Positions 14,561-20,851 of a stretch of 24,353 nucleotides of DNA are shown in pieces. This DNA is from Betaproteobacteria bacterium. Its GTDB lineage: Bacteria > Pseudomonadota > Gammaproteobacteria > Burkholderiales > Casimicrobiaceae. The stretch lies in contig JANXZT010000267.1 of the NCBI GenBank assembly GCA_025355395.1, forward strand, positions 1 to 24,353, written 5' to 3'. The translations under genes and the position numbers were made by a program. The stretch's first letter is position 1, and each line of letters opens with the position of its first letter. The notes under the pieces were generated by a model. The model had not been told where the DNA came from, made no database searches, and worked only from the letters and a program-made list of their open reading frames with translations.

Positions 14561-15688
14561 TCAGCCCTTGTGCTTGTTCTTCGGCTGGATCGAGTCGTGA
14601 AGCGGGCCTATCCAGCTCTCCCCGGCGGCGAGCTTCTGGCGCAGCAAGACGAAGTCGGCTTCGCGGTCGTCCTTGGTGCCTTCGTTGAACGCGGTGAATC
14701 CGGCGCGCGCCTCGGTCATCATGTTGAGCGCGAGCCACGCGCGAGAGTTTTCCTTGTTGCGATTCCAGGCGTCGAGCTTGGGTTTGCGGAGCTCCTCCAG
14801 CGTCTTGGTCGTGCAGTCCGGGAAGGTCAGCAACAGCTTCGCGCATAGCTCTTCCACTTTTGCGTCGAGAAGCGTGAGGTCGATGGTGCCACGCGCGAGC
14901 AGCGCCTTTCCTTCCTTGGCGCCCTCGCCAGTCCTGAAATCGCCGAATACGCTGCGGCCGTAGTGGTCGACAAGACGCTGCGTCTCGACCAGCGGATTGG
15001 CGACGAAATTGCCGTCGATCTTGAGCGCCGGGACGATGTCAGCGAGGATCCCCCAGTGATAGGCCTTGTGCGCGGAAAAGGGCTCGCACAGCACGCCGGC
15101 GACCATCGCTCGCTCGTTGCCGATCATCGGGGGCAGGAAGTCTGTGGCGCCGCCGATGGGTGCGGAGCCGTGCTTGGGGCCCGCCTGGCCGAAGCGCGCA
15201 AGATCCTGCGCGACCGAGAAATCGCAGGCCATGCCGATCTCCTGGCCGCCGCCGATGCGCATGCCGTTGACGCGGCAGATCACCGGCTTGTCGCAGGCGA
15301 GGATCGCCGAGACCATGTCGTTGAACAGCCGCATGTACTGGCGGTACTCCTGCGGATGGCCGGCGTAATACTCAGCATATTCCTTGGTGTTGCCGCCGGT
15401 GCAGAACGCGCGGTCGCCCGCGCCGGTGAATACGACGCAGTTGACGTCGCGCGCGTTCGACGCGGTACGGAACGCGAGGATCACGCCCTTGACCATGTCG
15501 GTCGTGTACGAGTTGAACTGCATCGGGTTGTCCAGCGTGATCCACGCGTTGTACAGGCCCGGCACGGTCCCGCCGTCGGGCGTCTTCGCCGGCCGCTTCT
15601 CGTAACGTATGCCCGGCTTCGCGATGTCGTCGACGAGGTCGTGGTTCTTGAATTCGCGCAAGGGAATGTGCATCTCGGGGGCATTCAT
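14561..15688 (-). CDS. oah: 6-oxocyclohex-1-ene-1-carbonyl-CoA hydrolase
   Basis: A 375-residue crotonase-superfamily hydrolase that adds water and opens the alicyclic ring of 6-oxocyclohex-1-ene-1-carbonyl-CoA to 3-hydroxypimelyl-CoA. Segments typical of Oah are LYNAWITLDNPMQFNSYTTD (residues 45-64), FTGAGDRAFCTGGNTKEYAEYY (split by an oxyanion loop, 87-108) and VNGMRIGGGQEIGMACDF (140-157). The length is close to the 377 I recall for Thauera and well above ordinary crotonases. The ATG at 15688 has GAGGA 7 bases upstream and lies 14 bases after had. The frame is open far upstream to 16495, but that part is antisense-phase shadow of had. Confidence 0.95.
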   Translation of the reverse strand: MNAPEMHIPLREFKNHDLVDDIAKPGIRYEKRPAKTPDGGTVPGLYNAWITLDNPMQFNSYTTDMVKGVILAFRTASNARDVNCVVFTGAGDRAFCTGGNTKEYAEYYAGHPQEYRQYMRLFNDMVSAILACDKPVICRVNGMRIGGGQEIGMACDFSVAQDLARFGQAGPKHGSAPIGGATDFLPPMIGNERAMVAGVLCEPFSAHKAYHWGILADIVPALKIDGNFVANPLVETQRLVDHYGRSVFGDFRTGEGAKEGKALLARGTIDLTLLDAKVEELCAKLLLTFPDCTTKTLEELRKPKLDAWNRNKENSRAWLALNMMTEARAGFTAFNEGTKDDREADFVLLRQKLAAGESWIGPLHDSIQPKNKHKG

Positions 15689-15702
15689 CGGAAAATCCTC
15701 GG

Positions 15703-16770
15703 TCAGGCCGGTACGAGCACCGCGCGTTTCTTGATCTCGCGGTGGTGAACGGCGGTGAATACGCGGTTGATGTCGTCGAGCGGAAGCGCTTCGACGAAGG
15801 GCTTGATCGCGACCTTGCCGTCGAGCACGAGGTCGAGCGCCGCGGGGTAGGACTCGGGCGGGCAGCCCCAGTTGCCGATCGCGCGCGCATCGTATGCCAT
15901 CAGGTTGGAGAGGCGGATCTCGATCTTGTCCATCGTGAAGCCGACCACCGAGAGCGTCGCGCCATGCACCAGCAAACCGTACGCCGTGAGCTGGCCGGCC
16001 GCGGTGCCGGAGCATTCGAAAATGAACCACTCGGTTGCGGCAAGGCCGCTCTGTTTGGCAAATGCGGTAATTGCAACCTTGATCGCTCTGCCATCCAGCG
16101 CATGGCTGTTGAGCGTCAGTGCTGCGCCATGGTGAGAGATCGCTTCGAGTTTGTCGTCGTCGACGTCGATAGCGACCACCTTCGCGCCAAATGCATTTGC
16201 GATTTGCACGCAATAGCCGCCCACACCGCCCGCGCCAACGACGACTGCGAGACTGCCGGCCTTCACGCCGGCGCGTCGCACCGCCTGGTAGGGTGTGGTG
16301 AGCGCGTCGGCGACAATCGACACGTCGGCGAGCGTGAGACCGGCACGTGCAAGACGTGACTCGTCGACCTCGCACAACCCGCGACCGGGGACGACGATAT
16401 GCGTCGCGAAGCCGCCCTGGATGTCGTTGCCCGGCATCTTCTGGTGGGGGCAGATCGTGCCGAGCCCGCGACTGCAAAGATCGCACTCGCCGCACGGCAG
16501 GACGGCCGGTACGATGACCGCCTTGCCCATCCAGCGCTCGGCACCCGCACCCGTCGCCACCACCTTGCCGCTGATCTCGTGGCCGAGCGCCAGCGGTAGC
16601 GGTTGCTTGGTCCGCACCCCGTCATAGAAGTATCCGAGATCGGTATGGCAGACGCCGCAGCCGGCGATGGCGACGACGACTTCTCCCGGGCCTGGCTCGG
16701 CGTGAAATGCAGCACGCTCGAGCGGCGTGTTCACCGCGGTCATTAGCCAGCGGTGGGCTTGGATGCTCAT
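15703..16770 (-). CDS. had: 6-hydroxycyclohex-1-ene-1-carbonyl-CoA dehydrogenase
   Basis: A 355-residue zinc-dependent, NAD-linked dehydrogenase of the MDR family that oxidises the Dch product to 6-oxocyclohex-1-ene-1-carbonyl-CoA. Catalytic zinc ligands are in CGVCHTD (38-44) and GHE (63-65); a structural zinc site is formed by C93, C96, C99 and C107; a Rossmann motif VVVGAGGVGGYC is near residue 185. It is the first gene of the minus-strand operon. The ATG at 16770 is preceded by a perfect AGGAGG, about 11 bases away. The frame is open to 16836, but those extra residues fall in the direct-repeat leader and lack family similarity. A generic alcohol dehydrogenase is excluded by context. Confidence 0.94.
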   Translation of the reverse strand: MSIQAHRWLMTAVNTPLERAAFHAEPGPGEVVVAIAGCGVCHTDLGYFYDGVRTKQPLPLALGHEISGKVVATGAGAERWMGKAVIVPAVLPCGECDLCSRGLGTICPHQKMPGNDIQGGFATHIVVPGRGLCEVDESRLARAGLTLADVSIVADALTTPYQAVRRAGVKAGSLAVVVGAGGVGGYCVQIANAFGAKVVAIDVDDDKLEAISHHGAALTLNSHALDGRAIKVAITAFAKQSGLAATEWFIFECSGTAAGQLTAYGLLVHGATLSVVGFTMDKIEIRLSNLMAYDARAIGNWGCPPESYPAALDLVLDGKVAIKPFVEALPLDDINRVFTAVHHREIKKRAVLVPA

Positions 16771-16793
16771 CGGTCTTTCGTCCTCCTGTGTTA

Positions 16794-16817
16794 GGTGCTG
16801 CATAGGGGTGCTGCATA
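16794..16817. repeat. tandem direct repeats with TGCA cores in the had leader
   Basis: GGTGCTGCATA occurs at 16794-16804 and again at 16807-16817, a 13-bp period with exact identity over 11 bases. Each copy contains TGCA. Further TGCA tetramers are at 16937-16940 and inside the FNR-type box (16953-16956). The benzoate repressor BzdR of Azoarcus is described as binding TGCA-containing repeats, so a similar aromatic-acyl-CoA-responsive repressor is possible. No regulator gene is in the window to support this. Confidence 0.45.
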
Positions 16818-16946
16818 CGGCCGACCCGCGTGTCACGGGCCTTCCTGCGGGGTCGACCGGACCGTCCGTGACCGGTTATTGCGGCATTACGGTACCGGAA
16901 TACTAATTTATGGACACTATGATGTAGCAGGCTGGTTGCAGTCGCC

Positions 16947-16960
16947 TTGATCTGCATCAA
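16947..16960. promoter_or_regulatory. perfect FNR-type box, potentially driving both operons
   Basis: TTGATCTGCATCAA is a perfect match to TTGAT-N4-ATCAA. For korA, a -10-like TCTACT lies at 16983-16988, where a class II promoter with the box centred at -41.5 would place it (start near 16995). For had, CATCAT on the minus strand (16924-16919) lies at the mirror position (start near 16912). Both hexamers match TATAAT at four of six bases. The box could therefore activate both directions under anoxia, as AcpR/FNR proteins do at benzoate promoters in Azoarcus. Binding is predicted only. Confidence 0.75.
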
Positions 16961-17016
16961 ACCAACTTGGATGCGCAGCCGGTCTACTTCCCACATCCGA
17001 TGCGGAGGAGCGAAAC

Positions 17017-18789
17017 GTGCAGACCCTGGCAAGAACCGAAACGCGGACAGAAGCCAGTACGCCGGCGCGCGGCGCGAGCGCAAGCATCTCCATTGCCATC
17101 GCGGGCAGCGGCGGTAGCGGCGTGATGACTGCGGGAATGTTGTTGCTCGACGCGGCCGCGAAAGCCGGGCTGTACGGCCTCATGGTTCGCACCAGCGGGC
17201 CGCAAATTCGTGGTGGCGAGGCCGCGGCGCTGCTGCGGCTCGCCCGCCGGCCGATGGACTCGCTCGATGATGGATTCGACCTGTTACTGGCGATTGACTG
17301 GCAGAACGTGAACAGGTTTGCCGACGAGATTCCGCTGGATGCGTCGAGCGTGATGATCGGTGACCCGGACGAAGGCGAGGCGCCCGAGATATTCAAGAAC
17401 ACCGGTGCCCGCTATGTGCCGCTGCCGCTCAAGAAGATGGCCAAGGCAATCCCGGGCAGCTGGACCAACATGGTGGCGCTCGGGCTCGCGGGGGCGTTGG
17501 CGGAAATTCCCGCGGAAGCGCTCGAATCGGCGTTGCGCGATTCCTGGAAACGAGCCGCCGTTGCGCTGCAGGCAAACCTTGCGGCGCTGCGAGCGGGAAT
17601 TGCCGCCGCGGCAGGCATCGATGGTATGCCGAAGCTCGATGCAGGTCCGGTGGGCGCAGGCAAACGCTGGCTCATCAGCGGTAACGAGGCGGCAGGCTAC
17701 GGCGCGATCCGTGGCGGCATCCGTTTTGTCGCCGCGTATCCGATCACGCCCGCGACCGAGCTGCTCGAATGGATGGCACCGGCATTGACCAAGGTCGGTG
17801 GCACGCTGCTGCAAGCAGAAGACGAACTCGCGTCGATCAATATGATCATCGGCGCCTCCTACGGCGGCGTGCCTTCGCTCACTGCCACTGCCGGTCCTGG
17901 CCTCGCGCTGATGACGGAGGGCATCGGCCTCGCGGTCAGCGCCGAGGTCCCGATCGTTGTCGTCGACGTGATGCGCGGTGGGCCGTCCACCGGCATCCCG
18001 GCCAAGAGCGAGCAGAGCGATCTCTCCTTCGCGGTTAGCGGTTTGCACGGCGACGCGCCGCGGCTGGTGCTTGCTCCGACGTCGATCGCCGACTGCCTCG
18101 CCACCACGCAATGGGCAGTGCAACTCGCGGAGGCGATGCAGGCGCCCGCCATCGTGCTGTCCGACCAGTTCATGGGTCAGTCGCGCGCGATCATCGACAA
18201 GCCGGTCGAGGTGAGTTTCGTCGGCAGGCGCCTGACTGCCGCTGCGAACGTAGCGGACTACAAGCGCTATCGGAACACCGAGTCGGGCGTCTCGCCGATG
18301 GCTATTCCCGGCACGCCGGGTGTCGTCTATACCGCCGACGGGCTCGAGCATACCGAGGGCGGCATTCCGAGCAGCCAAGCGCGCGACCATAGCGCGCAGC
18401 TCGACAAACGTGAGCGCAAGCTCAACCAATACGACTATGGCCGCTGGTGGGCTGACATCGAGGGCGACGGTGAAGCAGCCGTGATCACCTTCGGCTCGGC
18501 GACCGCGCCGGTGCGCGAAGCGGTGGCACGCGTGGCAGCGCGGGGCATGAACGTGCGGGTGATCGCGATGCGCCTGCTCGCGCCGGCGCTGCCGGAGCAA
18601 CTGGCCGAGGCGCTCGACGGCGTGACGCGCGTCCTCGTCGTCGAACAGAACCATGGCGCGCAGTTCTACCGTTACCTGCGCTCGATGTTCGACCTGCCGG
18701 GCAAGCCGGCGAGTTTCCATCGCCCCGGCCCGCTTCCCCTGCGCCCTGGTGAGCTCACGGACACTATTCTCGAATGGAGTCGCAGATGA
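17017..18789 (+). CDS. korA: 2-oxoglutarate:ferredoxin oxidoreductase, fused gamma-alpha subunit
   Basis: A 590-residue subunit of the enzyme that decarboxylates 2-oxoglutarate to succinyl-CoA and reduces ferredoxin, supplying electrons for ring reduction. The gamma domain is first (about residues 25-215, with AGSGGSGVMTAG near 29-40 and RTSGPQIRGGEAAAL). The alpha domain follows from about 225, with GNEAAGYGAIRGGIRF and AAYPITPATELLEW, and ends with a transketolase-C-like domain around VRVIAMRLLAP. The start is GTG at 17017 with GGAGGAG 6 bases before it. The gene begins 22 bases after the predicted FNR-dependent start site and overlaps korB by ATGA. The first 20 residues are Thr/Ala-rich and probably flexible. 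Confidence 0.93.
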   Translation: MQTLARTETRTEASTPARGASASISIAIAGSGGSGVMTAGMLLLDAAAKAGLYGLMVRTSGPQIRGGEAAALLRLARRPMDSLDDGFDLLLAIDWQNVNRFADEIPLDASSVMIGDPDEGEAPEIFKNTGARYVPLPLKKMAKAIPGSWTNMVALGLAGALAEIPAEALESALRDSWKRAAVALQANLAALRAGIAAAAGIDGMPKLDAGPVGAGKRWLISGNEAAGYGAIRGGIRFVAAYPITPATELLEWMAPALTKVGGTLLQAEDELASINMIIGASYGGVPSLTATAGPGLALMTEGIGLAVSAEVPIVVVDVMRGGPSTGIPAKSEQSDLSFAVSGLHGDAPRLVLAPTSIADCLATTQWAVQLAEAMQAPAIVLSDQFMGQSRAIIDKPVEVSFVGRRLTAAANVADYKRYRNTESGVSPMAIPGTPGVVYTADGLEHTEGGIPSSQARDHSAQLDKRERKLNQYDYGRWWADIEGDGEAAVITFGSATAPVREAVARVAARGMNVRVIAMRLLAPALPEQLAEALDGVTRVLVVEQNHGAQFYRYLRSMFDLPGKPASFHRPGPLPLRPGELTDTILEWSRR

Positions 18790-19622
18790 ACGACGTCGCC
18801 ACCTCTGCGCTGCTCACGGCGCAGAGCTATAAGTCCAGCTACAAACCGATCTGGTGCCCGGGTTGCGGGGATTACTCGGTATTGAGTTCGGTCACCAAGG
18901 CCCTCGCCAAGGTCGCCGTCCCTCCGGAAGACGTCGTCGTGGTGTCCGGCATCGGATGTTCCTCGCGCATCCCGGCCTATACGAACTGCTACGGATTCCA
19001 CGGTGTGCACGGTCGCTCCCTCGCGGCGGCGACCGGGCTCAAGGTCGCGCGTCCGGAGCTCACCGTCCTCGTCGCCAGCGGTGACGGTGACGGTTATTCG
19101 ATCGGCGGCAACCACTTCCTGCACGCATGCCGGCGCAATGTCGACCTTACGTACCTCGTGATGGACAACCATGTCTACGGCATGACCAAGGGACAGCCGT
19201 CGCCGACCACCGAGCCCGACTGGGACTCCAAGCTGTCTCCTGGCGGCACGGGATTGCGGGTGTTCTATCCGCTGGTCATTGCGCTTGCGGCCGGGGCTAA
19301 CTTCATCGCTCGCGCGTTTTCCGGCGACCCGAACGGCACGGCTGAGATCATTGCGCAGGCGATCCGGCATCCCGGCTTTTCGTTCATAGAGATTTTGAGT
19401 CCGTGCGTGACATTCCGTCCGGAGCAACGCCAATGGAAGCAGCAGGTGCGTCCGGCACCGGTGACACCGACTGATGATCCGGCACGCGCCGCGCGGCGGC
19501 TGATGACCGATGACGGTTTCAACATCGGTGTTCTCTATGTGGGCGACCGCCCGGCGTATCCGGCCAGTGCCGGCAGGGAGCAATGTGCACCCGCTGAGCT
19601 GGAAGCGGAGTTCGAGCTATGA
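18786..19622 (+). CDS. korB: 2-oxoglutarate:ferredoxin oxidoreductase, beta (TPP) subunit
   Basis: The thiamine-diphosphate and [4Fe-4S] subunit of KorAB, 278 residues. Cluster cysteines are C24 and C27 (WCPGCGDY), C58 (SGIGCSSR) and one in LSPCVTF near 196. The TPP motif is SGDGDGYSIGGNH (98-110), ending in the MDNHVYGMTKGQ segment. An upstream in-frame ATG at 18774 would add MESQ; I prefer 18786 because it forms the ATGA overlap with korA and has GGAG at 18778-18781. No separate delta ferredoxin subunit is present, as in other two-subunit Kor enzymes. The stop overlaps the next gene. Confidence 0.93.
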   Translation: MNDVATSALLTAQSYKSSYKPIWCPGCGDYSVLSSVTKALAKVAVPPEDVVVVSGIGCSSRIPAYTNCYGFHGVHGRSLAAATGLKVARPELTVLVASGDGDGYSIGGNHFLHACRRNVDLTYLVMDNHVYGMTKGQPSPTTEPDWDSKLSPGGTGLRVFYPLVIALAAGANFIARAFSGDPNGTAEIIAQAIRHPGFSFIEILSPCVTFRPEQRQWKQQVRPAPVTPTDDPARAARRLMTDDGFNIGVLYVGDRPAYPASAGREQCAPAELEAEFEL

Positions 19623-20302
19623 ACCCTGCCGTGAGGACTTCCGCAACCAAGAGGATCGCCGCAAAGAAAATGACGGTGGCCGCCAAGAAGCCGCACCTCA
19701 CCAAAAGAACGGCGAAGAACGCGGGCAAGACTGGCAAGCTCGCGGTGCGCAAGCAGACCGCCGGAACGAAACGCGAAGCCACACCCGGGATCAAGGCGCC
19801 GCGCACGTTGACCGAGTTCATGGCGCTCGCGCTGCTGATGGAAACGGAAGCCGCGCAACGCTACGCCGAATTCGCCGACGCGATGGAGATGCACAATAAC
19901 CCCGAGGTCGCAGATCTGTTTCGCCGGCTGGCCGATGTCGAGGCCAGGCATGCGCAGCAGATCATGGCGGAGATGGGCTGGCGGGAGGCACCTGCGCTGC
20001 CGCCCGGCAAGCCGAGCTGGGACGGCTTCGAGGCGCCGGAAACGACGCCCGCCGATGAGGTGCATTACCTGATGCAACCGTATCAGGCGCTGCAGCTGGC
20101 GCTCGCCAGCGAGCAGCGGGCCGAGCAATTCTTCGCCCGGCTCGTGCGCGTCGCGAAGGTAGATTCGGTACGCAAGGCCGCGCGCGAGCTGCGAGCGGAA
20201 GAGCGCGAGCACGTCGCGCTGGTTCAAGCGTGGATGAAGAAGGTGCCGAAGCCCGCCACCAACTGGGCGGACGACCCTGATCCGCCGCGCGATACGGATT
20301 GA
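19619..20302 (+). CDS. ferritin-like diiron protein with Lys-rich N-terminal tail
   Basis: A 227-residue protein of two parts. Residues 1-60 are a tail rich in Lys, Ala and Thr (12 Lys), resembling histone H1-like bacterial tails. Residues 62-210 form a four-helix ferritin/rubrerythrin-like domain. Candidate iron ligands are E75/E77 (METEAAQRY), E108 and H111 (EARH), E165 (ASEQRAEQFF) and E195 with H198 (EREH). There is no rubredoxin domain, so it is not a classical rubrerythrin. It overlaps the korB stop (ATGA), which suggests coupled synthesis with KorAB. A peroxide- or oxygen-scavenging, or iron-storing, role protecting the Fe-S enzymes is plausible. The tail might bind nucleic acid or another acidic partner. 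Confidence 0.78.
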   Translation: MNPAVRTSATKRIAAKKMTVAAKKPHLTKRTAKNAGKTGKLAVRKQTAGTKREATPGIKAPRTLTEFMALALLMETEAAQRYAEFADAMEMHNNPEVADLFRRLADVEARHAQQIMAEMGWREAPALPPGKPSWDGFEAPETTPADEVHYLMQPYQALQLALASEQRAEQFFARLVRVAKVDSVRKAARELRAEEREHVALVQAWMKKVPKPATNWADDPDPPRDTD

Positions 20303-20312
20303 GGCAGTCGCG

Positions 20313-20708
20313 ATGCAAGTCCTGCTGCCCGAGGGCTGGGCGCAACCGATCGGCTACGCCAACGGCATCGCCGCCGGCGCGGGTCGGATCGCATTCATCG
20401 CCGGGCAGGTGGGGTGGGACGCGCAGCAGCGCTTTCATTCGGAGGACATCGCACCTCAGTTCGAGCAAGCGTTGAAAAACGTGCTCATGGTACTGGCCGA
20501 GGCGGGCGGCGAACCACGCCACATCTGCCGAATGACCGCCTACTGCTGCGACAAACCTGCCTACCTTGCCGCACGTCGCGAACTGGGTGCGATCTGGCGC
20601 AAGCATATGGGCAGCCACTATCCGGCGATGAGCATGATCTTCGTTGCCGACTTGCTCGATAGCCCAGCAAAAATCGAACTGGAGGCTACCGCGGTTTTGC
20701 CCGGCTGA
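20313..20708 (+). CDS. RidA/YjgF-family protein lacking the canonical arginine
   Basis: A 131-residue protein of the Rid superfamily, recognised from GRIAFIAGQVGWDAQ (residues 29-43), the helix QFEQALKNVLMVLAEAGG, HICRMTAYCCDKPAY and the C-terminal KIELEATAVLPG. Archetypal RidA hydrolyses reactive enamines/imines and has an Arg in a segment ending in VEIEA; here the equivalent strand reads MIFVADLLDSP with no Arg, so it belongs to one of the Rid1-7 groups and probably lacks that deaminase activity. It lies 10 bases after the ferritin-like gene and is probably the last gene of the kor transcript. Rid proteins recur beside aromatic ring-cleavage genes; the substrate here is unknown. Confidence 0.85.
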   Translation: MQVLLPEGWAQPIGYANGIAAGAGRIAFIAGQVGWDAQQRFHSEDIAPQFEQALKNVLMVLAEAGGEPRHICRMTAYCCDKPAYLAARRELGAIWRKHMGSHYPAMSMIFVADLLDSPAKIELEATAVLPG

Positions 20709-20729
20709 GCTGCGACGATGCGTCCCGAG

Positions 20730-20743
20730 TTGACGCAGATCAA
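20730..20743. promoter_or_regulatory. FNR-type box upstream of nrdD
   Basis: TTGACGCAGATCAA matches TTGAT-N4-ATCAA at nine of ten defined bases and shares the TTGAC left half with the box at 4889. Its centre (20736.5) is about 80 bases before the start predicted from the hexamers at 20782 and 20805, compatible with a class I activator position. It fits anaerobic induction of class III ribonucleotide reductase. Confidence 0.65.
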
Positions 20744-20781
20744 GGAATTCGAAGGAACCGGCTGATCGTCACGTCTGGCGC

Positions 20782-20810
20782 TTGAAATCACCACATCTTG
20801 GGGCTATCGT
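20782..20810 (+). promoter_or_regulatory. predicted sigma-70 promoter of nrdD
   Basis: TTGAAA (20782-20787, five of six to the -35 consensus) and TATCGT (20805-20810, four of six) are separated by exactly 17 bases. Transcription would start near 20817, leaving a leader of about 35 bases before the nrdD ATG. Confidence 0.5.
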
Positions 20811-20835
20811 TCCATCTTTCCACAAAATGTTGTGC
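20788..20835. promoter_or_regulatory. candidate pair of NrdR boxes
   Basis: The 16-mer CCACAAAATGTTGTGC (20820-20835) matches the NrdR box ACACWATATATWGTGT at 12 of 16 positions, including all core bases. A weaker copy TCACCACATCTTGGGG (20788-20803) matches at 10 of 16 and also keeps the core C..A.AT.T.G. The two are 32 bp apart, the usual NrdR pair spacing of about three helical turns. They overlap the predicted promoter spacer and start site, so ATP/dATP-bound NrdR would block transcription. Confidence 0.6.
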
Positions 20836-20851
20836 CTTTGAGGGTCCATCG

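Larger units (their letters stand above)
16771..17016. promoter_or_regulatory. divergent control region between had and korA
   Basis: These 246 bases separate the two divergent catabolic transcripts and hold no gene. They contain the had ribosome binding site (AGGAGG), the tandem TGCA repeats near had, a GC-rich stretch with an imperfect inverted repeat (arms near 16822-16829 and 16848-16856), a palindrome CGGTACCG at 16890-16897, an AT-rich segment around 16900-16925, and the FNR-type box at 16947-16960. The had transcript would then have a leader of about 140 bases. Confidence 0.7.
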
